This document shows, piece by piece, positions 1-11,491 of a DNA stretch of 64,000 nucleotides (position 1 is the stretch's first letter; each line of letters opens with the position of its first letter). Both the position numbers and the translations under genes were made by a program. Below the pieces are notes generated by a model. It did not search any database and was not told the DNA's origin. It saw nothing but the letters and a program-made list of their open reading frames with translations. The stretch is from Eutrigla gurnardus (taxonomy: Eukaryota > Chordata > Actinopteri > Perciformes > Triglidae), in contig OY741281.1 of the NCBI GenBank assembly GCA_963514095.1, positions 9,521,819 through 9,585,818 on the forward strand, given 5' to 3'.

Positions 1-957
1 CTATTGGCATTTCTACTCCAAAATTTCACAACATAATATAAGACAAACAGGAAGATGGATTTTTGCTTTGTATAGGTTCATGTTATGGTGTATTTTTTTG
101 CATATATACATTTTTGGAAGAAAAAAGTTTTGGATCAAATCATTTTTGGGACTCCCTGCAGTAACTCTGCAGACCCCCTGTTGAAGATCTCTGGCCTATA
201 AGAAAGGGTACATTGTGAATTAAAGGAACTTAAACCCTATGAACAGAAAATAAAAGAACAGCAGCCTTACAGCAGTGGCAGTTCAAGTGATCCGTGGGAC
301 AGAGAATGCAAAAAACAGAGCAGTGACTGCCTGGCACCAAAGCAAAAGCAAATATGCAGAAAGCATGTAATGAAGTTGGTATTGCCACCATCCATACGTG
401 TCCAGCTTCAATATGAATGATGCCACAAACAAACAAAAAAAAGGTTTCCAGGATGAAATGTTTATTGTTAGACTTTCCCAGCAAGCGTGATGCTACTGAG
501 CAGAGAATATTCTCCGGATGCAGTGCTGGTTCTGTTTGTTGTATTTTGCATGGACTCTATAACATCCTGTATTCCTGCTGTGTCCCTGTGCATTCAGCTG
601 ACTGATCAGAGTAGACAGCCTGCCAGTGAATATAGCCCTGTACACTCAAAGAATAAACACAGCAGAGGCTGAACAATGTAAAGCTTTTGTATCTGATGCA
701 CTGCATGTCACAGGCCTGGCTCTAGATAGGGGAATAGTGAGAGATGTCGGTTGGTCACCAACTACTACTAGTGTTAGTAACAGCCCAGTCTCATGGCAGG
801 TCACAAAATGCAACCTACTCGTCGATCAGCATGAAAATTATGCCATTGGAAAACAAATCGGGATCCTTTTCCTTTGTTCAAACACATGAAACGTGTGTGA
901 CTATGCAACAGCCGGAGATAGTGATGTGGTATTGAATATTGGGAAAGACTACCTATA
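1..957. other. Unique non-coding stretch
   Basis: No repeat, RNA gene or exon is recognisable. Open frames of 60 to 87 codons are present in several overlapping frames with no domain signal, as expected by chance. Confidence 0.5.
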
Positions 958-1070
958 ACAGGCGGGTGGGGAGGTGGTCCAACAACACAGGACTTTCAAC
1001 CACAAAACTACAATGCATGTCCCAATTGACACGTTCCTGACATTTGTCGTAACCCTAGCTTTAATTTTAT
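958..1070 (-). repeat. Dispersed repeat family A, copy 1 (reverse)
   Basis: Read on the minus strand it gives a box of the form GAAAGTCCTGTGT, then GTTGGACCACC and a C-rich run. This is the same order as in the copies near 2.9, 18.7, 33.6 and 40.9 kb, which read CTCCTGGGTG, a CTGTGTTT box, then GACCCA and a C/A-rich run. I recognise the pattern from memory as a common percomorph dispersed repeat. Its transposon class is not evident and no TIR was found. Confidence 0.45.
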
Positions 1071-2056
1071 GGCATAATGTCCTCCCTCCTGAAAAAATGG
1101 AGGAATTTGTGTAGCTCAGAACAAAACCAATAGATTACATTTTGTGACTTTTTTCACGAACTACAGTGGTTTGAAAAGGAGGCTTGTGGTTGTAAAATGG
1201 GTACGTAGAGTGTAATCAGACTTTGTTAATTCAATAATATGTTTTAGTATTTGAAATCAGATGTGAAGGGAAGATACTCGGCAGCAGTGGAGCATGTGCC
1301 TCTGCTTGCTACCGGCTTCAGCATGTGTTATGATTACAAAGGCTTCATTGCAAAGCGTTTGAAATTAATTTAGTTCAAGGTTAGATATTTGGGTTTTTTA
1401 AACTTTTCCGATTGAACTTTGTTCTTTATATAAAAAAATTAGAAAGAACGAAGAATAACTACTTCAATAAATGATGAAATCTAAAAGGTCAGGAATTAAT
1501 TATATAGTTTTGTTTCAATGTAGGTCTGTGAACAAAGGGAGGAAGGGAAGGCCATGCTTTTCAAATTAATACATTTTTATCAAATGAATATATTACATTT
1601 TGGAATGCAGCACTTTCCCCATGGAAGTCACTGCTATCATCTGTTTGTTGACCACACACTCTCAAAACTGGCATCAGGCCTTTAATCTAATATGTATCAA
1701 TCGTCTCCATCAACGTTACTAACTCTGCATTTGTGTCAAACTGTGAGTACAAACAGGCACAAAATCAATACATTGCCATGGTTCAATAAGTGTGTAACCT
1801 CAGGCTTCAGTTTAATACCAGCCTCCATGTCATAAACCCCAATCTCCTGTAAGTTGGATTTTCTTATCAGGCCGACTGCTGTAACCTCGTTCACGAACCG
1901 TGCACTTGCCTGCTGCTTCACACAGAGTGGATATCTACTGCTTCGCTGGTTTAGTTTAGTTTGAAGATGATAAAGATGTGTTGGCAAGTACCCTTCTGCA
2001 TTAATTATGTCAATAAGGCACCTCTTTTCCTCATGTCTTTACTTGTTTAGCTCGCT
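1071..2056. other. Unique non-coding stretch
   Basis: AT-rich sequence with no recognisable repeat or exon. The minus-strand frame at 1736-1987 has no domain signal. Confidence 0.45.
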
Positions 2057-2615
2057 TTAAGGATGTATACAGGTTTTACTGCCCCATTAACCCATTGCAG
2101 GTGCCATAGCCTGTTTTTCGCCGATGCTTCCAAAATGCCAACAGTGGTAGCGATAGTAAAAAGAAATCGCTAATTTTAAGTCATTCACAAGGATCAAAGT
2201 AGCCCGACAGTAGTATAAAGAGGGATCAGATAGTTTATTAAAAAGGACTGTTTATACAGACAATACCTTGAGTCGTTTGCTGGTCGGCGCCATCTTGGAA
2301 TTAAGTCCCTACAAGTCGATTGACAAACACAGATCCCGTGTGTTGTTGGCGAAGTAGGAGCCATTCGACTTAAAATTCTTCATCATATTCAGTATCTGTG
2401 TACTCTGCCATCTCTGTAAACTGGCGTCAGCAGCCCTCTTCTCTCCCTCTCTGTTCACGTGTACACTTCTACTTCCGTCAACAGCACGCGTCTGTCAATC
2501 GACTTGTAGGGACTTCATTGGAAGATGGCACAGACCGGCAAACAAAGCATTTTCTTGCTCCCCAACGAATGTTTAAACTTGTTATCATGCTAAGCAAATC
2601 CAATGTCCCCTTTAA
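2057..2615. mobile_element. Candidate TTAA-flanked foldback element
   Basis: TTAA occurs at 2057-2060 and 2612-2615, and the right end reads TGTCCCCTTTAAA, like termini of fish TTAA-target non-autonomous elements (piggyBac or Kolobok type). The left terminus, TTTAAGGATG, matches it only weakly, so the outer limits are uncertain. Inside is a clear inverted repeat: 2289-2325 pairs with 2493-2529 at 34 of 37 positions, with a spacer of about 167 bases. Each arm ends in GCCATCTTGG or its decayed inverse, which resembles a YY1 site. No transposase frame is present. The inverted repeat is certain; the transposon reading is inference. Confidence 0.45.
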
Positions 2616-2789
2616 AACACATTTGATCAGCTGCATAAACTGTGAAATCAGTTTCATCTACACTTCTTCTTTGATTAACAGGTCTTATAAGTTTCCGTCA
2701 ATTTATTCCAGGACTGGAACTGTGAAATCTTAGTTCTATTTCAACCTGATATAAACGTTTAAGGCCATTCCGCATGTCATGAAAACACA

Positions 2790-2985
2790 TTTAAGGCTTT
2801 TTATGCCACTTTTAGGGCCACAGTTAACTTTAGACAACAAAGGCACTTAGTGATGTTTAGGAAAAATGCCAAGGTTTGGCTTAAAATGTGTAAAAAAAAA
2901 ATAGGTACAACACATGCTAAAAACATCACACACAGTGGGCCGTCTTCCTGGGTGAAAATCCTGTGTTTCTGCCACAATTAATCTT
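2790..2985 (+). repeat. Dispersed repeat family A, copy 2
   Basis: Contains GTTTGGCTTAAAATG, then TCTTCCTGGGTGAAAATCC and CTGTGTTTCTG. The same order is seen in the copy near 33.5 kb. It is strongly diverged, with an A-run near 2890. No coding potential is seen. Confidence 0.5.
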
Positions 2986-5900
2986 TCTCACTTTCTATAC
3001 TGCATCACTTGTTCTGAGGGTAGCAGATCCACATGTATGCATTTACATTGCAGTAAGTACGGACCCCAAATCTTAAAATTACACACATAAAGCAAGAATG
3101 TCTTTGCTGTAGCATGCTTATTGACTAACACAATGAGTACCATGAAAAGAGCTCTATGGATAAAATATATTATTCTAATTAGTATTATCAGTTGCCATTT
3201 CAGTCATTGGCCATTTGGGGAGACTGAGCTGACTATTTACAGAGAAAATAGAGATGCTGTTCTGTGAGTTATTTAAGTTAATTGTTTAGATGTTGTTTGC
3301 AGATTATTTGTTGTTACTGTAATGTGAGATAACTGATCTATCATCAGGTTACATCACTGGGACGTTATAGTGGAATAGTATATACTGTATGTTGGCTTGT
3401 ATGTGTTAGAATTGGCTTTTACTTTGTTCACTTTAGACTTGTACTTTTTCACTGAACTCATATACATCACTTGTTTTGCTCATTAGAGCAGTGTGACATG
3501 TTAACCTGATAAGCAGGAACCCGTTGAATCTTCAAGGCCCTCTTTGATCTGTCAGTTAGGTTTGCTAGAATAGATACATGCCTGAAGGACATCACCCATA
3601 CATGTTTTATATTACATTTCTGGAAGTTCATGTCAGAGATAACTGACCAGTAAGACTCTGTTGCATGCAAGTTCAACCTCTGTACAGTCCCAGCCCAAGA
3701 AGATAAAATGTGACCAGCACCCGGAAACGGGGCTCGCTCTGACTGAAATCCTGTGGGAGCCATTCCGAGCCCTGCGCTGCCATACTACCTGTGACCTGAA
3801 ATTATATCTAAATATATCTGTGAACTGAAGAGTTCTCCAGTTTATCCAAAATAAGAACTGGGTGTTAATATATGTGTAACTAACGTGTTACCACACTGTT
3901 TTTGTTTTAAAAGGAAAACAATTCAAATTCTTATGACTTCCCATATGGACGATGATTAAACCATTACCATTCCTATATATATATTTTTTTTTTTTTTTTG
4001 TGCAAGCCTGTCACAACCTTTTTTTTTTTTATCAATTATGTTTTCAGAGATTTTACTGCATGCCTCCCATCATATTTGACCACATAAACAAAAGAGAGAT
4101 GTTTACAGTAAATTAAAAGCATGCAATGAACAACGAAATCGGCATCAAAGACACTGATGGCTGCTATTTGTGACAGTTGTGATGACACTGTGATATTATT
4201 CTGACATCACATCAGTGTAAATAATGTAAATATTTGCGACTGTTATGAAATGAAAGAAAAGCTGACATCTCAACACGGTCTAAATTGACCAATCCTCTGC
4301 CAATCAGAAGAGCTATAATCAGAGTCTGAGAGCTACTTTCATACTAGGGGAAGTTAGAAGGCTGGATGTGCAGGGTAAACTGGCAAGTGTGGCAGTGGTG
4401 TCAGGAAACTTTTAGACATGTCTTTATCAATCAAAGATACATTAAGAGGTGCCATTAATGATCAGATATCACGATGAAGCGGTGCAATTTGTAGAAATGT
4501 TTGGGAACCGCTGGTCTTCAATTCATGGATGTAGAAAGAGACTTGATACATTAGTTGGAGTGCCCAGTAGCTCATGATGCCAACAAAAGCAAACCTGCCA
4601 AGCATAAACATAGATCTAGTGGTCTTCTGCAACCATGGGACCCATGGAGCAAGAGCACATTTTCTTTAAGCCGTCTCTAAGCCCTCGGTCCTGCCTTGGT
4701 CTCAGGCTTTTTCACATGAAGGTAGGAAAACAACGCTGGATTCTGCTATTGGTGCTTTTTCCAACATTTAGGACTTATTGATTTAAATATAGGCTATTCG
4801 ACTGTTACTGGAAAGTTGATTTACCACAGGAACAAAAATAACAGATGACTTACAGAGGTTTCTATTAATATGAAAGTCTATTGGGAAATGTCTTTTTGGA
4901 TAATTTTTTATTTTATTTTATGTTTTTTTGTTTTTTCCCAACGCGTTGTCAGTGCCTGAAGTTACAAACCAGCTGTAGTTATTAGGAATGGATATTTTAG
5001 CAATGACAAATAAAATCTGTTGCCAGTGAACGGATGCTTTCTGTATTAACGACTTCTTTGCACTACATTTCTACATACCTGCATACACAGTGACTATCTG
5101 TTTAGTTTGCTCTGAAATGACTTGACCAGATCCAAGCTCTCCTCAGGTTAGGCTGTTCTCCAGTGACCTGCCTTGTAAAGTTATGATTAAATTGAAAAAT
5201 CATTATAATGAATAATTGTTATTTCAATACCCATCAACTGTTGTTATCCTCCCCTCTAATACAATCAAGCTTCTTGAATTTATCAATTCAGAAGGTAATT
5301 CCCTGCCAGGTTATACTTTCTGGGAATTACTTTATTAATGAATTGAATGACTTAAAACCGCAGCAGCTACCACGTCTAATTACACCAGAAAAGAATACAT
5401 AACCTTCATTATCTCATGTACCTTTCATTATCTCTGAACACATTTCTGAACTCAATTAAACCCCCCCCCCAAAAAAAAGTACAACACCACTATCACTGCC
5501 ATCAAAGCATTTGTGAATTATATTCCAAAATCTAAAACAGATGCAGATAGCCATATACAGGTAACAAAAAGGTTAATGCCAGCTCATTAATATGTTTTGT
5601 AACCTGATCTGCATCGCTTTCACTGACAGGCTGATAATGCATCCATGTGTTATTTTTGCCAAATGCAGCAATAAACATGGAGAGCAAGAGAGTATGAGAA
5701 ATGTCGAGATATAATGCTGAAGCATGCAAGTAACGATGGAGCCATAATAACTTCATTTTCGGATAACTCTTAGGAAACAGGAAGCCGATCAAGGCTTCCT
5801 CTCGGGCCTGGTTGTGATTTTTTTCTTGAGCTCAAGATTTTTCATTTTCATTTATATGGCTGTTATTGCAACACGGACATTCAGGCATGTTTTCTGATGT

Positions 5901-6497
5901 GTATCATATGATGAATTTAGGTTTCTGGTCCCTTCAAACAAATTGTATGATAGGCTACCTTCTGGGCATATACTTGGTTTTACTTTTACATACTTTTTTT
6001 ATACAGTGTAATATATCATATCCATTTACAGCCAAGTATTACTTTTGACATGTGTAATCAAGATTGTGTGTGTGTGTGTGTGTGTGTTGGGGGAGTTCTT
6101 TGCTAATCAGCACCAGATGATTTAAGACACCTGATGGCAATCAAGCCCAAAGCAAATCTGCTGAAGCAATATGCGAAACAGGTGGTTTGCGCTTGTTTTT
6201 GAATATAATTTGTCAATAATATAGTGTCTATACCAGTATTCTGGTATGTGCTGCTACTGTCGTCTTATTGGTTTATTGTGCCCCTGCTGCACCGGGGGAG
6301 AAGCATTATAGGAACAAAGAAAAGCTCTGCTATGCACAGGGTGTCTTCCATTTTTAATCAAAGTCTCGTCTTAACCTTGCTTTATTTGTTGCCCCCTGCC
6401 AATAGTTTACCATATGTTGTTGTCATTAGTTGTTTTGTTCTGTTTTTCTCAAACATTTCAAGGATATTTTGTGGGTGACCCATTAGCTTCAGTCGCT

Positions 6498-6533
<36 letters not shown>

Positions 6534-8425
6534 ATACACATAATACTTATGTGTATGCAAAGCCATTATTAGTTTTCCATGTAAGGGACGAATCAAATTC
6601 TTCTGTCCGCTGATAATAACCAAAATGCTGTTTTAGTTAAATACACAATCTGATGTTGTGTGGGAAAGAAAGAAACACTGAGTTGCATTGCAGTCCTGAC
6701 ACACATCAACATTCTTATTTGATGAAAACAGACATTGGTATTCACCCTGCATTTGCCTTTAGAATGAAGGGTGGAAAAAACATAGCTATCCAGGAAATAT
6801 ATATTTTATATGACAGGCATGCCATATTATCAAGTAAATGCTGACTGATTATATTTAACATGCAGCACTAGCAAAGCACAAATTGCTAACCTGATGTCAA
6901 ATAGCTCCCAATGGAATTTAAGATGCAATCACCTGACAAATTGACAACTCTGTACAACCAGAATGATATTTTTATTTACCAGGCAGTCATGTGTGCTTGT
7001 TCCCCTCCCGTGAATGTATTTGTTGACAGCTTTGCATCAAATAAACGTTGTCTCTATACATGCGCCACATCATATACTGCAGTCTCTTAATTTGATTCTC
7101 AATTTGCATGCATCGTTTCTCTAAATAACCTAATATATTAAGAAATACATGATATTTAACACCTTTTTTAATAGTTCATGTATGGGGTAATTTGTTGATT
7201 TTGCTAAATAACACTGAAAACAAGACAGCTAGATGCCGAATGCACCTTTAATGGAAAATAATATAAATGGAACAAGAAGGCATTCCATCACAACCAACAC
7301 ATTTACCGAAAGCTAAGTCGATAAAAGACTTCAAGGACTTGCACTTGATCCAGCTGTCATAGCTGCGACATGTCATCTCATCATCTGTCACACATTATCT
7401 GTTGACAGACACTGACGCATGGTAAACAAAGTGACAGGTCAAAGGTAAATGATACCATACATTACCTATTTAGCAGCCAAATACCCAGGCAGCTAAGGAG
7501 AACAGAGTGCCTGGCTTCCTTTAACCTCATTCAGAGACTTTTTCTTTTTATTGATCCAGTTTTATTTACCAGTATGTGATGGCCACTCAGACCTATAACA
7601 CCTGGTCAATATCAGAAGATCACTCGCTATTTAAACACCCGTTGATTCTTTTCATTATTTTTTATTTTATTTAACTTTTTTTACCGACTGAAAAACTGTT
7701 TTTCTGAACACACAATTATAAACAACAAAAAAGATAAAGCACTTTGGTAAACTTTTTTTTAAAATTGGGACTCTTCAGGCTGTATATTTCCAAGAATATG
7801 GTGATGCAATGCATATGTTAATATAGCTGTTACAGTTCAATATATTGCAATACTGTTAGCAAGACAGTAAAACAGTCATATTGTAGAGAAGAACATGCAA
7901 CTATATGCATACAAACTTATGCAAGGGAGGTTTAGTTTTTCATGTAACTTGAACATTCATTCACATCCAACTTCATGGCACTACATTTTCTGCAATCTGA
8001 GCACACCACAATAACATAATTTTCCACGATACTCAAGTGTTTCTTACACCCCCTAAAACCATTGCAAATTATATGAAACACCCAAGCAGTATTAGGGGGA
8101 TATATAGCGCACTTGTTGAGAAGAAGCGAAGATTTAATGTTTTAACATGATGGATTGCTCTGTAAAAGTTAGTAGTCACACTGCAGAATGAAAAGCAGCA
8201 AATCTTTTCAAGTGGGAAGACAAGCTGTGATAGAACAAAATATGCTGACTGTGTGCAGGCAGGAATTATGTGAATTATTACAGAAACTACATAGCCTAGT
8301 TTTCTTCACAAAAGATGTTTTCCAGCAGAAAAAAAACCCCATCTGAGATCGTTCTCAAACCCCAAGGTATCTGTAAAGATGTGCACTTATGTTAGTGATT
8401 TTGACTGGAATGTGTGTCTGTGAGT

Positions 8426-8427
<2 letters not shown>
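2986..8427. other. Long unique stretch with simple repeats
   Basis: No gene or recognisable transposon. It holds poly-T runs near 3986 and 4020, a C10A8 run at 5461-5478, a GT dinucleotide run at 6065-6087 and an AC run at 6499-6531. Scattered open frames of 60 to 98 codons show no domain. Confidence 0.5.

Positions 8428-8465
<38 letters not shown>
8428..8465. repeat. (GA)n microsatellite
   Basis: Nearly uninterrupted GA dinucleotides. They create a false open frame of alternating Arg and Glu. Confidence 0.97.
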
Positions 8466-8471
<6 letters not shown>

Positions 8472-8545
8472 AAGAGAGGAGGAGGGTGGGGGAGGGGAAT
8501 CATTACCAAATCCCAGGCCATGCATCACCTCCATTCACTGCTATT

Positions 8546-8547
<2 letters not shown>

Positions 8548-8619
<72 letters not shown>
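8548..8619. repeat. (TA)n microsatellite
   Basis: About 36 TA units without interruption. They are the source of a false Tyr-Ile repeat frame. The tract lies about 85 bases after the GA microsatellite, so this 190-base interval should be unstable and polymorphic. Confidence 0.97.
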
Positions 8620-8621
<2 letters not shown>

Positions 8622-11071
8622 TTTTTTTAAATGATTCCAATGTTCTTTTTCAGTAAAAGTGCATCTGGTTCTCTAAAGATCTGGTTTTATAATTCATGAA
8701 AAAAGGTCACATCCTGAAATAGCCTAACATCCTGTATATCTACCTCTAAAATACTGACACTGAATTCATGCTTACTTAAGAAGCATCTTGGGATTACTCA
8801 TATGAGCACATTCAAATCAGAGACAGATTGACTGACACCCCATCAAGCCATGTCCTCACACCATATGCCAACCCATGTTGATAAGCTGCAGGCAATTCAT
8901 CATAGTCAGAAAGAACACATCCCCAGCCTGCATGCTTTAATGGTTTGTAAACTCTGCAATGCAGCTGGAATATAAGTAAACTGTAGATGTTTGAGCCTAA
9001 ATCACGTCCCCAAATCAATATCCGTTTGCTTCATTTAAAGCTGCTTCTCGACCGTTACTGTATGTCTCATCTGTTCAGCCAGTGTTTGGGCTCAAGCCAG
9101 AGAGCTGTGTTGATGTCAAATCAAATGTGATTATGGCCTCTGAATTTACCATCTGATTGGCCAGATCAGTGAGCAGGAAGTCTTTGCTAATTATATTGAA
9201 CCTCTGAAAATGCAAGGGGCAACTGTGACTATGGTCTGCATTGCTGGAGATGTTTTCTATAATGAGCATAGTCCATTTAGATATAGATTACACTGATGTA
9301 CTTAGTGAAATTAGTCACAATATGGAGGACTAATATTGAATGGAAACTGGGATGGGAAACGCTGTATGGGTTCCCTTCTTGTCTAACATATGATTTATGC
9401 ACGAGGATATTTAATGGGACGATTTAGTGGGTGATTGTTCCAGAGAGTGATACTGAATAATGTTTGTCATATTTAGCCAAGAAGTCTGCCTACTTCTTGG
9501 CCTAATAGTATGGAATCAAGACTGTGCTATCAAGAAAAATGTATGTAATGTAAAAAACTGCATTTGATTATATTCAAGTGACAAATACCTCTAATGGCCA
9601 TACGAGTTGTGACTCGTTTGTTGTGCGTGACAGCCTAGTCGCAAGGAAAGAATAATGTGGATGTGTTTGCATTCGGGGACATGTGTAACAACAGGCAACA
9701 TTCAAAGAAAGTGACCTAGTATATGGAGAGGCCATCTTCGAAAATTAACATGGTATATCAACCAGTATGAAATGCGAGAAAGAACAAAGACGTTACCTGA
9801 ATCTGACTTAACCCTAACAATCGGTCTGCAATGGGTTTAGAATCGGATCAGAAAATGCACATGCTTTTCTGGAGGCCAATTCAAAGCAATATAATAATCC
9901 AATATATAATAATATATACAATGGTCATTTAATTTGAAGGATTAGTTGCAGTATAGACAGCCTCTTACCTGCAGTTCCACCATGGATTGATAGTATGATT
10001 TACTACCCATTTTTACAACACTGTTTTTTTGTTTTTGTTTTTTTTTTCTTGGTATTTTAAGTGTCATTTATTGCAATTATTTTCACGTCTGACCACTTGA
10101 TCTAGCTAGCAAATCAAAGAATGTTGGCTTAATGTGCAGCAAGTATCTCCAATAAAAATGTAAGAAATTTCTCTTCCCTGAGAACATTCACATCGATATA
10201 TTGCTTTCCTTTTCAGGCATTTCACGGGGGGTACACTTTGTTATGACCTTATAAGCCATTCCAGATGATATATTTTGGTGGTAATAGCCATTTTAATATT
10301 ACTGTTTGTTACTAAGAGCATCTGAGTCAGCAGGGCATAGCTTCAAAGGCTTAATGGGGCAAAATAAATTGCCACACCAAGGGAAAGATACAGCACTAAT
10401 CACACCATTAACATTGAGCATCAGCCCAAAGTGGCCATGTTTGTTTCAAGTGTTGAGAAATGAACTCTGGTCAAATCAAATTAAGGGCATAGGGACCACA
10501 TAGGTAGGGGAGGATATGCCCCGTTTTTGTAGATAGCTTTTTTTTTTCACCCTCAACCTCTTCTCCATTAGATTTAAAAAATGGGATCCTATGTGTGTGT
10601 GTCCTTCAACAAATTCCATTGTATTGAGCTGTCTTTCTGTTCATTCACTTTTGCAGGAACTGAGCTGTAAAGCGTTAAGTATAGTTGTAATTACTTGGAG
10701 TCTTTGTTTTATGACTCTCTGGCCAAATAGTCCGCCTTGTCATAGAGGAATCTATCGCAGATTCACTTAGGCTTATAGTGCCATTAGGTTTTATGTGAAG
10801 ACATTTTCAAGGCCCATTTAGGGCTTTTGTATATATCAATTATGTTTATATGCAGACAAATCCTACAGAACTATAATACTGCATTCAACAAGTATCACTT
10901 TCTATCATGTGTAATAAAAAGGAATTTCATTTCAAATGATTTATCGCACAGGAGATTTTTTTCTCTGTTTTGTCAAATGTATTTGATATTAATGGGCTGG
11001 ATGTTTTGGCAACTCATTTCTGCACGTTACATTGATGCCAATGCTGCTTTATTGTCTGCATGAAATAGTGA
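8620..11071. other. Unique non-coding stretch
   Basis: AT-rich, with T-runs near 10024-10050 and 10541. No repeat family, exon or RNA gene is recognised. Confidence 0.45.
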
Positions 11072-11205
11072 GCTTGGACTTTGGACATCCTGCAACCAAA
11101 GAAACAAAAATATAACCACATTTCAAAAAACTATCATTCATGGAAAAATAAACTTTTTTTAATGAAACTATTTACCCACAGATCTGCATCTATAGAAATA
11201 CATTG
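11072..11205 (+). repeat. Diverged direct repeat, copy A
   Basis: Shares an ordered set of words with 11371-11491: TTGGACTTTG, CCAAAGAAACAAA or its variant, a short block with ATCATT, then TTTACCCACAGAT and TAGAAA. Copy A is followed by an ATT microsatellite and copy B by a T-run. It may be a local duplication or two insertions of one repeat; I do not recognise a family. Confidence 0.6.
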
Positions 11206-11212
11206 GATTTAG

Positions 11213-11213
<1 letters not shown>

Positions 11214-11286
<73 letters not shown>
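11214..11286. repeat. (ATT)n microsatellite
   Basis: About 24 pure ATT units between the two copies of the diverged direct repeat. Confidence 0.97.
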
Positions 11287-11287
<1 letters not shown>

Positions 11288-11370
11288 TTATGCATTTGTG
11301 TTATATTTGTAAAATGTGAAGTAGATGTGTTTGGAGCGAATAAACTGGGCTAAAAAAAAAAAAAGACAAT

Positions 11371-11491
11371 TACTTTGGACTTTGTGTATCCAGCATGCCA
11401 ACAAAGAAACAAACTGGCACACCTATTTTAAATTTAACAATCATTGAAGAATATACTTTTACCCACAGATGTGTTACTTTAGAAAGTCAAG
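11371..11491 (+). repeat. Diverged direct repeat, copy B
   Basis: Second copy of the unit at 11072-11205, matching in word order (TTGGACTTTG, CAACAAAGAAACAAA, AACAATCATT, TTTACCCACAGAT). An A-run precedes it and a T-run of about 20 follows it. Confidence 0.6.

Noticed and set aside
8424..8634. Two overlapping frames encoding Arg-Glu then Tyr-Ile repeats
   Set aside because: Direct translation of the GA and TA microsatellites.
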